Shown here: piece by piece, positions 7,964-15,640 of the stretch
How the letters are laid out: every line of letters starts with the position of its first letter
How positions within the stretch are numbered: the first letter of the stretch is position 1
DNA from: Gammaproteobacteria bacterium
GTDB lineage: Bacteria; Pseudomonadota; Gammaproteobacteria; Steroidobacterales; Rariloculaceae
Reading direction: 5' to 3'
DNA length: 50,832 nt
NCBI GenBank assembly: GCA_022826245.1
Contig: JAJDVG010000009.1
Coordinates: 1-50,832 of the forward strand
Position numbers and translations under genes: made by a program
Notes under the pieces: generated by a model
Seen by the model: the letters and a program-made list of their open reading frames with translations, nothing else
Database searches by the model: none
What the model was told of the DNA's origin: nothing

Positions 7964-8821
7964 TCAGGGGAACTCGACCTCCAGGGTCTCGCGGCGCTGG
8001 TTCCGCATGATCGAAAGTTCCAGCGTTTCGCCGCTTTCGAAGCTGGCGAGAATGCGTAAGGCGTGTCCGGTATCGTTCGGCGTCCGGCCGCCGATCTCGA
8101 GGATCACGTCGCCGTCCATCAGCACGTCCAGCACTTCGTCCGAAGGCGCGCGAACGACGAGGATGCCGGTATCGGTTCCGAAATAGGCCCCGAGTTCGGG
8201 CGTCAGTTCCACCAGCTCCATATCCCTCCACTGGCGTCTGAAAAACCGAAACCGATCAGCGATCTCGCCCCGCCCCTCTACCAGATCACCCAGGTCGAAG
8301 CGCCGGTTGCCGGCATCGTCACGGCCGAAGATGGCGCTGGACGAGCCTGCAACGACCTCGATTTCCTCTTCGTTGCCGTCACGGACGATCGTGAGCACGA
8401 CGGTGTCACCGGGCGAGACACCTTCCATCTGCTCGATGAGCAGCCCGGTCGACGATTCGCCGCCGAATTCCGCATCGCCCATCGCCACGATGATGTCACC
8501 GGTCTCGACGCCGCTGTCGTCCGCAGGGCCGCCCGGCGTCACGCCGATGACCCGGACGCCGTCCTCCGCATCGCTGATGTTGACGCCGAGTACCGCGGGC
8601 CTCGCAACGACCGCAAGACCTCTGACGACCGGACCGACCGCTTGCGCGGAGAGACGGGCGACTTCACGCGCGGCATCCTCCAGGGCCTCGCGGGCTTCCT
8701 GAAGCTCCTCGCGGGCCTCCCGGAGCTGGTCCCGCTCTTCGGCTGTCTGCGCAGCGAGGGGCGCCGGGATCGCGGCCAATCCTGTCGCGGCGATCAGGGC
8801 GAGAATCGAGAATCTGGTCAT
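7964..8821 (-). CDS. Periplasmic double-PDZ protein with coiled coil
   Basis: A 285-residue protein. Residues 1-25 are a signal peptide (cleavage near PLAAQ). Residues 26-60 are a strong charged coiled coil (EERDQLREAREELQEAREAL). The first PDZ domain spans about 75-165 (PAVLGVNISDAEDGVRVIGV, GDIIVAMGD), the second about 205-285 (LGAYFGTDTGILVVRA, DGDVILEIGGRTP). No protease domain is present, so this is a stand-alone binding or scaffold protein, not a DegP-type protease. The start has AGGAG eight bases upstream. It is monocistronic and convergent with the DUF3365 gene. Partners are unknown. Confidence 0.85.
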   Translation of the reverse strand: MTRFSILALIAATGLAAIPAPLAAQTAEERDQLREAREELQEAREALEDAAREVARLSAQAVGPVVRGLAVVARPAVLGVNISDAEDGVRVIGVTPGGPADDSGVETGDIIVAMGDAEFGGESSTGLLIEQMEGVSPGDTVVLTIVRDGNEEEIEVVAGSSSAIFGRDDAGNRRFDLGDLVEGRGEIADRFRFFRRQWRDMELVELTPELGAYFGTDTGILVVRAPSDEVLDVLMDGDVILEIGGRTPNDTGHALRILASFESGETLELSIMRNQRRETLEVEFP

Positions 8822-9056
8822 GGTGTGAGCTCCTTCGGTTCAGCGTCCTGTGATACAGATGCGGTTGGACCCCAAAACGTTGCGGCTGTACCGACGAATC
8901 GCCTTCGGGGGCGCTGGCGATGATCGCCGACGATACGCCTGGCACTTGAGATCCCGTGATCTTCAAGCCTTAGACGCAAGTGAGCGGAAAAAGGTTGCAA
9001 CGGATTGTCGGACGAAGCCCGATCCCGTCTTCAGCGACGAATCGGACGAGGCCGGG

Positions 9057-9479
9057 CTAGCGGAAGCCTTCTTCCCGCAACGGCCCGGGATCCTGTACCC
9101 AGAAGACGGCGCCGTCCTCGCGCGTGACGACCTGCACGTACAGCCGCTTGTCGATCTCGAAGGCGAGGTTGCCCTCCACCGTGAGCCATTCGCCGACCTG
9201 CACCGAGTCGGGCAGCCAGCCTCCGCGGCGCAGGAAACTCGTGTTCTGGGTTTCGAGCTCCCAGATCTCCGCCGTGCCGTCCGCGCCGACGACGCTGAGG
9301 TACAGGCGGGCGTGCGGGTTCTGATACAGCACTTCGGTGACGACGCCCTCGATCGTCGTTCGGGCGTTGACGTCGTAGACGGACGGGAAGGAGTGATGCG
9401 CCGCGGCGACCGTGGTAAGGCAGCAGGCCCCGAACAGCATTGCAACGCGCAGATCCCGAATGAAATTCAATGCGGTCAC
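9057..9479 (-). CDS. DUF6152 family secreted protein
   Basis: A 140-residue protein starting at GTG 9479, whose first bases overlap the TGA stop of the upstream propeller-fusion gene (GTGA overlap), with GGAGT about ten bases before. A TTG at 9506 is possible but weaker. The signal peptide ends at VAAA, and the mature protein begins HHSF, the usual start of DUF6152. Next come ARTTIEGVVTEVLYQNPHARLYLSV, WELETQNTSFLRRGGW and GEWLTVEGNLA, an OB-like beta-barrel pattern. The family has no known function but is frequent beside secreted PQQ and hydrolase genes. Here it is translationally coupled to a protein carrying the domain to which DUF6152 is fused at 47762-48919, implying joint function. Confidence 0.85.
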   Translation of the reverse strand: MTALNFIRDLRVAMLFGACCLTTVAAAHHSFPSVYDVNARTTIEGVVTEVLYQNPHARLYLSVVGADGTAEIWELETQNTSFLRRGGWLPDSVQVGEWLTVEGNLAFEIDKRLYVQVVTREDGAVFWVQDPGPLREEGFR

Positions 9480-11152
9480 TCGTAGAGGTACTCCGAAACG
9501 ACGCAAACGTACTCGAAAATCTCCCCGTCGGGCATCAGCGTGAACGTGCGCGTCACTTCCACCGGTTCGGTGTAGTACACGGGATCCGACAGCACGAGCT
9601 CGACCGCGATCTCGTCGCCGGCCGCGTTGAGCGTGTAGCGCTCCACGACGTGTGCCTGTTCGGTGTACGGAACTCCTTCGGGCCTGAACCAGCCCTCACG
9701 GAGACCTGTCGTATCAACGACCAGTGTTTCACCCTCCCAACGACCGATCGAGTGCCCCATGATGGTGGGATACAGGGTCTCGGGATGGTCGCGTCCGTCC
9801 ATGAAGATCCGGCGCACTTCGTGCTGCAACTCGTAGAGAAAGGTCGCCCGATCCTCGCGCTGCAGAATCTCGATCGGGAATGGTGCAGTGATAGTCTGGC
9901 CGAAGTGGTGCACGGTACACGCCTCGACCGCATTGGGAGCGCGCTTGGAGGCGTGCTGTTCCCTGCCCTGCGACGTGAAAGGCAAATCCTCGATCGACCA
10001 GTTGCCCCGGTCCTGCATCCAGATTCCAGTCAGGTCGGGAGGCGGTCCGGCGTCCTGTCGATCCGTCCCGGAGGACGGCGTACCGGAGCCAGTTCGATCC
10101 GTCCCGCCGGACGAACGCGCTTGAACGGCGACGGCCATGGCATCGACCCTCACCGGCGTCCAAGCCATGCCGTCGGGGGCGTCGTGGTTGTCGATGAGCA
10201 CGCGGCGATTGCTCAGACCGCCGTCGAGGTCGTAGATCTGGATCAGGCCTTCGCCGGGATCGGCGACGAAGGCTGTCCCGTCATGGATCAGCGCGCCGAA
10301 GTTGCCTTCGTAGGGTTCGCCTTCGAGCGGCACTTCCGCGACCAGAGTCCTCGAGTCGACATCCCACAAGCGGACGTGCCGCGGCACCGGCGACTGCCGG
10401 CCTCCGCCGTTCGGCACGATGGCATACCCGCCAGGACCCATCGCAATCCTTCCCGAGAACGGCCGCGACTCGAGCGTCGCCACAACCTCGAGTGATTCCG
10501 CATCGATCACGGAGATGGTTTCCTCGCGGCGGTTCGCGACCCAGATTTCGCTGCCGTCGGCGGTGACGTCCATCCCCTCTGCCCCGAGCCCCGTTTCGAT
10601 CACGACCGGGTCGCGCTCCTCGTCGAGGAAGATCACCGACAGCGCGCCCTCGGCTCCGCGACTCGTGACGTAGGCCCGTGAGCCATCCGGACTCAGACGC
10701 ACCATGTGGCCGTCGCGCCCGCCCGTCGGGTAAGTCCTGACGACGCTGCGCGCCTCAAGGTCCACGAGCGCCAGAAGATCCGATTCCTGCATGGTCGCCA
10801 CCGCGTGCCGCCCGTCCGGCAGGAAAAGTGGCGTGTGCGGACGGGATTCGGGACCAAGGTCGATGCGGGCTTCGATACTGGCGCTCGCCACATCGATCAG
10901 GACGATGTGCTGCCCGTGGTCGTCTTCGGGACCGTACTCGCTCGTGAGCGCCTTCGTTCCGTCAGGCGAGACCGCCACCTCGTGAGGAATGACGGGACCG
11001 ATGGGTACGCGGGCGATCTCCACGCCCGCGGTCAGATCGATGAACGAAATGCTGCCGCCGGACCGGTTCGCGACGATCAGCGTGCCGTCGAGCGCGAGCG
11101 CTCCCGAACAACACAAGCAGAGCGCCAGGGCAGCCCATCTGAAGTTCGTCAT
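9476..11152 (-). CDS. Secreted YVTN beta-propeller fused to a small WEG/VVDT-type domain
   Basis: A 558-residue protein. Residues 1-20 are a signal peptide and about 21-340 a YVTN-type propeller (LIVANRSGGSISFIDL, VSPDGTKALTSEYG, LSPDGSRAYVTSRG, IWVANRREETISVID). Residues 346-372 are a Ser/Gly/Thr linker with a short repeat (SSGGTDR, then SSGTDR). Residues 373-558 form a second domain starting PDLTGIW, with GHSIGRWEGETLVVDTTG (466-483), VERYTL and YYTEPVEVTRTF. The second domain recurs in 47762-48919 and in the right-edge fragment. The propeller is of the quinohemoprotein/YncE type but has no visible heme or PQQ site. It heads a two-gene operon with the coupled DUF6152 gene. Confidence 0.85.
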   Translation of the reverse strand: MTNFRWAALALCLCCSGALALDGTLIVANRSGGSISFIDLTAGVEIARVPIGPVIPHEVAVSPDGTKALTSEYGPEDDHGQHIVLIDVASASIEARIDLGPESRPHTPLFLPDGRHAVATMQESDLLALVDLEARSVVRTYPTGGRDGHMVRLSPDGSRAYVTSRGAEGALSVIFLDEERDPVVIETGLGAEGMDVTADGSEIWVANRREETISVIDAESLEVVATLESRPFSGRIAMGPGGYAIVPNGGGRQSPVPRHVRLWDVDSRTLVAEVPLEGEPYEGNFGALIHDGTAFVADPGEGLIQIYDLDGGLSNRRVLIDNHDAPDGMAWTPVRVDAMAVAVQARSSGGTDRTGSGTPSSGTDRQDAGPPPDLTGIWMQDRGNWSIEDLPFTSQGREQHASKRAPNAVEACTVHHFGQTITAPFPIEILQREDRATFLYELQHEVRRIFMDGRDHPETLYPTIMGHSIGRWEGETLVVDTTGLREGWFRPEGVPYTEQAHVVERYTLNAAGDEIAVELVLSDPVYYTEPVEVTRTFTLMPDGEIFEYVCVVSEYLYE

Positions 11153-11347
11153 ACCCGGATTGTACGACCGATCAGCCGGCTGTTCATTTGAGCGAATCCC
11201 CGAGAAAGCTGAGCGACAATGGATTCGTAGTGTGGCCAGCTCGACACACTTGCCCGACTACTTCCTTCGTCGGTTCATGGTCGCTCGGCCCTGCTTGAGA
11301 TGACGGCAGGTCTTGTCAATTCTTGCCAATGCCAATAGCGTTGCGAC

Positions 11348-11578
11348 ATGAGCACGATGCACATTTCGCTTCCGGATGCGCTCAAGTCCTTCGTGGACGG
11401 CCAGGTCAGCGAGCGCGGCTACAGCTCTTCAAGCGAGTACGTGCGCGAACTGATCCGAAAGGACCAGGACCGTCAGCGGTTGCGCGGCATGCTTCTCGAG
11501 GGCGCCGCCTCACCGCCCGCTGGCGCGGCCGATGCGGACTATTTCGACCGGCTCCGCAGCGGGATTCCGTTGCTGTGA
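11348..11578 (+). CDS. ParD-like ribbon-helix-helix antitoxin, orphan
   Basis: A 76-residue protein of the CC2985/ParD type: MHISLPDALKSFVDGQV forms the N-terminal strand and first helix, RGYSSSSEYVRELIRKDQD the second helix, then a charged, flexible toxin-binding tail (LRGMLLEGAASPPAGAADADYF). Such proteins neutralise ParE-type toxins and autoregulate their promoter. No parE-like frame follows in the next 130 bp on either strand, whereas parE normally overlaps or abuts parD. It is therefore an orphan antitoxin or a remnant of a toxin-antitoxin pair. It sits at the left end of the low-GC patch with the M15-like gene and the hsdR scrap. Confidence 0.85.
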   Translation: MSTMHISLPDALKSFVDGQVSERGYSSSSEYVRELIRKDQDRQRLRGMLLEGAASPPAGAADADYFDRLRSGIPLL

Positions 11579-11706
11579 ATGGAGAACATTTGGGACATGC
11601 CCGCCACCGTTGAGTCGGCTTCCCAGGGGCACCAAGCCTGCACCCGCCCATGGTCTGGCCGATTACGATCGTTGCAATAGACGTTGGACCCACCCAGGAA
11701 AGCCGC

Positions 11707-12345
11707 ATGAAACGACCAACTTCCGTGGATACGCTAACCAAGCTCGGTCGAGTGCGATTGTCCCGAAACTTCTTCATGCGCGACATGCTTTATAGCGAGG
11801 TCGCAAATCACTACGGATTGTCGAACATTCCGGATAATCCCGATCTTGTGATTGCGGCAGGAAGGAAGCTGTGCAACGAGCTACTCGAACCGCTCCACGC
11901 CACCTTTGGTCATGTCTCGATTCGCTCCGCGTACCGGTCTGCCGAGGTGAACAAGTATTGTGCCGACAAGGGCCATGGTTGCGCGCTGGACAACTCTGCG
12001 CGGCACACTTGGGATTGCTTGGAAGATGATCGCTTCCTGGGAGCAACAGCTTCTATCGTAATTCCATGGTTCATACCGCGATTCGAGGTCGGCACACCGT
12101 GGCAAGCCATGGCATGGTGGATACACGACCACCTGCCTGCTTATTCGGAATTATGCTTCTATCCCGTATATGCCGCGTTCAACATTCGTTGGCGGGGACA
12201 CGCGAAATCTGAACGAGCAGCGCCTGAACACCTGATAAAGAGCTACGCCAAGCCCAAGGGAATGCTGACCAAGCCAGGCATGGAAAACCACTCCGGGAAT
12301 CACTGTTCGGAGTATCCAGGCTTTCCGGAGTTGCGACACTATTGA
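11707..12345 (+). CDS. M15-like (D-Ala-D-Ala carboxypeptidase fold) peptidase
   Basis: A 212-residue protein I recognise as the peptidase M15 type found in mobile regions. It has LSRNFFMRDMLYSEVANHYG, PDLVIAAGRKLCNELLEPL, HVSIRSAYRSAEVNKYC (the Ser-x-x-Arg region of M15), then RHTWDCLEDD and WWIHDHLPAYSELCFYP, which supply the expected His/Asp/His metal ligands. No signal peptide is seen, so it would act inside the cell or be released by lysis. The ATG at 11707 is preferred, with GGAAAG upstream; an in-frame ATG at 11650 would add 19 residues. Base composition and codon use are less GC-biased than in neighbours, suggesting acquisition by transfer. Confidence 0.7.
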   Translation: MKRPTSVDTLTKLGRVRLSRNFFMRDMLYSEVANHYGLSNIPDNPDLVIAAGRKLCNELLEPLHATFGHVSIRSAYRSAEVNKYCADKGHGCALDNSARHTWDCLEDDRFLGATASIVIPWFIPRFEVGTPWQAMAWWIHDHLPAYSELCFYPVYAAFNIRWRGHAKSERAAPEHLIKSYAKPKGMLTKPGMENHSGNHCSEYPGFPELRHY

Positions 12346-12389
12346 TCGAAAACGAACGCTTGCGACTGCGGCCAACAGTCAGGTGATTA

Positions 12390-12411
12390 ACGTCTCAATA
12401 CGCCAAGACGT
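12390..12411. terminator. Hairpin downstream of the M15-like gene
   Basis: ACGTCT (12390-12395) and AGACGT (12406-12411) form a 6-bp stem with a 10-base loop. A smaller hairpin, GACTG/CAGTC (12364-12380), precedes it. Both lie between the M15 stop and the end of the hsdR fragment. No T-run is present, so termination is uncertain. Confidence 0.3.
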
Positions 12412-12447
12412 ACCACCGGCTTCGGAATCAGTCACCACATGGAGTGG

Positions 12448-12600
12448 TCACGCCTCCGTTCGGTATTCGCGAACGGCGATTCCCAAGCCAGCGCTGAAGT
12501 CGACCTTCTTGTTGTCCTGAACTACCCACGCAGCCTGCGACAGCATCCTGTCGATATTGTCCCGTGCAACTTGTTCGGGAATGCGGTTAGCGCTCGACAT
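12448..12600 (-). pseudogene. hsdR: N-terminal fragment of type I restriction endonuclease subunit R
   Basis: A short leftward frame of 50 codons (ATG at 12600, TGA at 12448-12450). Its product reads IPEQVARDNIDRMLSQAAWV, then VVQDNKKVDFSAGLGIAVRE and YRTEA. This is the characteristic N-terminus of HsdR, where a helix with ARDxIDxxLxxAGWxVQD leads to the ...AGxGVAVREYxT... strand before the nuclease core. A full HsdR is about 800-1000 residues, so more than 90 percent is missing: the frame stops immediately after REYRTEA and nothing homologous follows. An imperfect inverted repeat (ACCAC/GTGGT) lies at the break. It is probably the scar of a deleted type I restriction locus. I read this by manual translation. 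Confidence 0.75.
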
Positions 12601-12641
12601 GGCTTCAGACACACACAATCAGTAGGTTTTGTGTCGAGTCA

Positions 12642-13535
12642 CTAGCAACTCAGAAAGTCGTGGCAGCCGCAATAGACCTCGCAGACTTCCGGCTGCGGGA
12701 ACTCCGCCTCCGGCATGCGGCTGCGGTATTCGGGATACATGCGCTCGGCGCCGCCGCGCAGCACTTCGGCGGGCAGGCCGTACCACTCCGCCATCAGGGT
12801 CAGATTCGTGTTCGCGCCGGGCAGATGGTGCGGGATGCTGTCCTCCGTGACCGGCGGAAGCTCGGTCACGTACTCGCAGTAGAACTGGCGGACCTGCTGG
12901 CCCGGATCGAGGTACCAGCTCTGGCTTCTGACGAGCGGCTCGGTGAAGAACGCCGGGTCGTCGACGACCGTGACGACGGTCAGGACATCACCGTGGCGCA
13001 TCCAGTGCTCGGTAACCGTGCGCAGGTCGCTGCTCGGGACGCCGTTGCGGCGATGATAGTTGGTCTTCTGGTGGGTGGTCGTGATCGTGAGCCGGTTGCC
13101 GTTCCACACCCCCGTCGAGAAGCCCTGAAACGTGTATTCGGCATGGGCCGGCGGATGCGGCCGCCCGTCGAGCCAGATGACGCGCTCGCTGCCCCAGGCC
13201 GGCATGTAGGTCCGAAACGCGATCAATTCCCGGTGCACGGGGCTGAATTCGGTGGTCACGCGCATGTTGCCGAGGCCGCGCATGCCATAGTCCGATGAAT
13301 GCGGCCGGCATTGATACTGCATCACCATCGAGATGCGGTCCGCATCCCAGCTATCGGATTGCAGGCGCGCCGCGTCGTTGAGCGGCAGGCCCATGTAGTC
13401 GCCGAGCTCGGGGCCGGGGAGTCGCTCGGGGGCATCCTCGTGATAGGTCGGCGCCCATTCGCCCGAGAAGTCGACCTGGGCGAATGCCGCAGGCGCCGCG
13501 AACGAGAGGGTCAGGAGCAGGGCAACACGCTTCAT
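12642..13535 (-). CDS. Secreted protein of the DUF6152-associated family
   Basis: A 297-residue protein with a signal peptide (MKRVALLLTLSFAAPAAFA) and mature start QVDFSGEWAPTYHED. Landmarks are MQYQCRPHSSDYGMRG, IWLDGRPHPPAHAEYTFQGFS, TGVWNGNRLTITTTHQK and VTVVDDPAFFTEPLVRSQSW. The block W-x-G-x-x-L-T-I-T-T corresponds to the WEGxTLVVDT block of the related domain at 9476-11152. The C-terminus is cysteine-rich (CEVYCGCHDFLSC), which suggests disulfides or metal binding. GAGGT lies upstream of the ATG. It follows 13542-14501 with a 6-bp gap, so the two are co-transcribed. No enzyme activity is known. Confidence 0.75.
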   Translation of the reverse strand: MKRVALLLTLSFAAPAAFAQVDFSGEWAPTYHEDAPERLPGPELGDYMGLPLNDAARLQSDSWDADRISMVMQYQCRPHSSDYGMRGLGNMRVTTEFSPVHRELIAFRTYMPAWGSERVIWLDGRPHPPAHAEYTFQGFSTGVWNGNRLTITTTHQKTNYHRRNGVPSSDLRTVTEHWMRHGDVLTVVTVVDDPAFFTEPLVRSQSWYLDPGQQVRQFYCEYVTELPPVTEDSIPHHLPGANTNLTLMAEWYGLPAEVLRGGAERMYPEYRSRMPEAEFPQPEVCEVYCGCHDFLSC

Positions 13536-13541
13536 GATCGC

Positions 13542-14501
13542 TTACCTCGCCGAGCAGGCCACCGGGTCGAAACCGTCATCGTTCGCTTCCTTGCGGAAGT
13601 CGGTGCTCGTGATGAACGCGCCGCTCAAGTAGATCGGATCCGTGACCACAGTCGTGACCGTGAACCACTCGTCGCCGTTCGGCTGCACGTGGTGGTCGAA
13701 GTACTCCTCGAGCAGGACGTCCTCGCTATGGGGCGGACCGTTGCGACGCAGGTAGCCCGGCAACAGGTTGGTCGTCGTAACTTCGAGCGCGCGCGGTTGC
13801 TGGCCGACCCTGCCTGAGAACAGGGTGAAGGCGTCCGGCTGACCGATGCCCTGCGCCGGGCGTTCCCAGTTCGCAACCGAGTAGCCCTGACGGCTGCGCG
13901 GTTCGTCGGCCACGGTGGAAACGCCAAACCTGAGCAGCCGCGTCTGCATGCCCTGATCGGTTTCGATCATCAGGGTCTCGTCGTCCTGCCAGCTAATCCT
14001 GACGCGTCCCGGAATCCGCATGACGGCTGGTGCGCCAAAGGCCTTGCATTCGAGTCCGGCCGCCTCGTCCGCGTCCGGGTCCCACTCGAGCCCGACCCGG
14101 CGTCCTTCGGCGTTGAGCGGAATGCTCGCGAAGTCGCCGCGGGCGGGCGTGACCATGCGCCAACGCCAGTCCTCGCTGACTACGGATACCCACGTGCCGG
14201 TCAGATCGACGGGCGCCGCCTCGCGGGCCGTCTGCGGCTCGGCAGGCGGGCCGCCGCCCGGGCCGGGACGCTGGGCTAGCGCGGGCGCCGCCGCCAGGAC
14301 AAGCGCGGCGGCCAAACCGGCGAATCCGGCGGCCGTCGGCGTCGCTACTTTCCTTGCGCCGCGCGACGCGCCAGTCCCCAAGACCGGGGGCCTGGGGCAC
14401 TTGGCTTCCCATATCGTTACTGTCGTTTCGCCGCGCGACTTGTACGTCGGCCGCCTCCAGCCGTTCGAGTAGCGCACTGCTGTGAGCATCGTCACTCTCA
14501 T
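13542..14501 (-). CDS. Secreted protein of the DUF6152-associated family, with long N-terminal extension
   Basis: A 319-residue frame whose ATG at 14501 overlaps the stop of the upstream lactamase-fold gene (ATGA), preceded by GGCGGA. The apparent signal segment is not at the start but at about residues 52-77 (AGFAGLAAALVLAAAPALA). Thus either the first 50 residues are a real extension or translation begins later, for example at an in-frame TTG near residue 41. The mature part begins PVDLTGTWVSVVSEDW and carries RVRISWQDDETLMIETDQG, LEVTTTNLLPGYLRRNGPP, LEEYFDHHV and VTTVVTDPIYLSG, parallel to blocks in the adjacent 12642-13535 protein. It is the middle gene of a three-gene operon. Function unknown. 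Confidence 0.7.
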   Translation of the reverse strand: MRVTMLTAVRYSNGWRRPTYKSRGETTVTIWEAKCPRPPVLGTGASRGARKVATPTAAGFAGLAAALVLAAAPALAQRPGPGGGPPAEPQTAREAAPVDLTGTWVSVVSEDWRWRMVTPARGDFASIPLNAEGRRVGLEWDPDADEAAGLECKAFGAPAVMRIPGRVRISWQDDETLMIETDQGMQTRLLRFGVSTVADEPRSRQGYSVANWERPAQGIGQPDAFTLFSGRVGQQPRALEVTTTNLLPGYLRRNGPPHSEDVLLEEYFDHHVQPNGDEWFTVTTVVTDPIYLSGAFITSTDFRKEANDDGFDPVACSAR

Positions 14502-15448
14502 TCCGCCTGACTCAGGCTCGCATGAATGGACTCGATGAACGCCTCACCCGAGCCAGCGAATTCCGTGTCGTAATCGCGCGTCGGCCGCTCGGCCTGGATC
14601 TGTTCGAGGTCCATGCCCCTGCCCATGAGATCGCGTACCCGATCGCGGACGATGGCGACCATGTTGCGGTATTCGACCACGTCAGCCTCGTTGCAGATGC
14701 GGCCGCTGCCCGGAACGATCCGCGTGCCGCCGTCCTGCAGGTGCCGCGGCACGGCGAGATCGATCACATGGTTGAGCGCCCGCAGCAGTCCCTGCACGTT
14801 GCCGCCTCGCTCGACATCGATGACGGGATAGCGCCCCGGGATGAACAGGTCGCCGACGGCGATCGTGTCGGACTTTCTGAACAGCACGATGCTGTCGCCG
14901 TTCGAGTGCGCATTCGGCTCGTGGATGATGAACACGGGCTCGTCGTTGAAGAAGATGTCCTTGAACGGCAGGAAGTAAACCGTGCGCGGCACGCCCTCGG
15001 GCGGAAAACCGCTCGCTTCGAGTTCGAACAGGCTCAGCATGACGTTCTCGTGGGCGACGAGCGTGGCGCCGGCCACTTCGCCGGGAGCGAGCGCCGGTGT
15101 CGAGCCGAACTCGCCGAGCGCCGCGAGCTCGGCGTTGCCTCCCGTGTAGTGCAGATCCGCGCTCGTATTGATGATGTAGCGCACCGGCGCGCTCGTGACC
15201 TCGCCGATCGTCTCGACGATGCGCTCGGCCAGTCCGCCGCCCATGGCGTTGACGACCATGACGCCGTCATTACCGATCTGCACGGCGATATTGCCCGCAT
15301 CGCCGCCGTGGAGCATGTAGACGTTGCCCTGCACGTGCAGGAGGTCGAGTTCGACGTCCGCAGGCTGGGATTGTGCGGCCGCTCCGATGCCCGCGAGCCA
15401 CGCGAAGCATGAAATCCTGACCAGCACGGCCCGGAAATCCATTGGCAT
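14498..15448 (-). CDS. Secreted metallo-beta-lactamase-fold protein with degenerate metal site
   Basis: A 316-residue MBL-fold protein with a signal peptide (start ATG 15448; an upstream in-frame start at 15508 would add 20 residues before the signal). Landmarks are GNVYMLHGGDAGNIAVQIG, VRYIINTSADLHYTGGN and NAHSNGDSIVLF. Active relatives carry H-x-H-x-D-H where this protein has S96-x-D98-x-H100-Y101. The later ligands H181 and D200 are kept, but the PGHG histidine is replaced by Ser (VPGSG, S248). It is therefore unlikely to bind a normal zinc pair. It heads the operon with the two secreted proteins downstream and is divergent from a second MBL-fold gene. Confidence 0.8.
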   Translation of the reverse strand: MPMDFRAVLVRISCFAWLAGIGAAAQSQPADVELDLLHVQGNVYMLHGGDAGNIAVQIGNDGVMVVNAMGGGLAERIVETIGEVTSAPVRYIINTSADLHYTGGNAELAALGEFGSTPALAPGEVAGATLVAHENVMLSLFELEASGFPPEGVPRTVYFLPFKDIFFNDEPVFIIHEPNAHSNGDSIVLFRKSDTIAVGDLFIPGRYPVIDVERGGNVQGLLRALNHVIDLAVPRHLQDGGTRIVPGSGRICNEADVVEYRNMVAIVRDRVRDLMGRGMDLEQIQAERPTRDYDTEFAGSGEAFIESIHASLSQAE

Positions 15449-15640
15449 TCTCGGGACTCTCGAGCGGTTGCGTGACCGCGGTTCGTTCTTGTTTGCCAAG
15501 GCGTACATGCGCGCTAGCTCTTATATCGAGCTACCTGCACGTTGGCAAGCCGCAGCGTCTCCGGCACGCGGTTGCGAGACGGGGACGCTTGCAACGCCAA
15601 CGTACGCGGTTATCTTGTGCGTTCCGACGCGTAGCGCCGA

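Noticed and set aside
11313..11341. TTGTCA with 17-base spacer and TAGCGT as promoter of the ParD-like gene
   Set aside because: The -10 is poor and transcription would begin at the start codon itself, giving a leaderless message; not convincing without other support.
11579..11706. Possible ParE remnant after the antitoxin
   Set aside because: Checked the forward frames for the ParE start pattern and helix pair; none seen.
12439..12645. Rightward 68-codon frame over the hsdR scrap
   Set aside because: The opposite strand encodes recognisable HsdR sequence; the rightward frame has no SD or domain.
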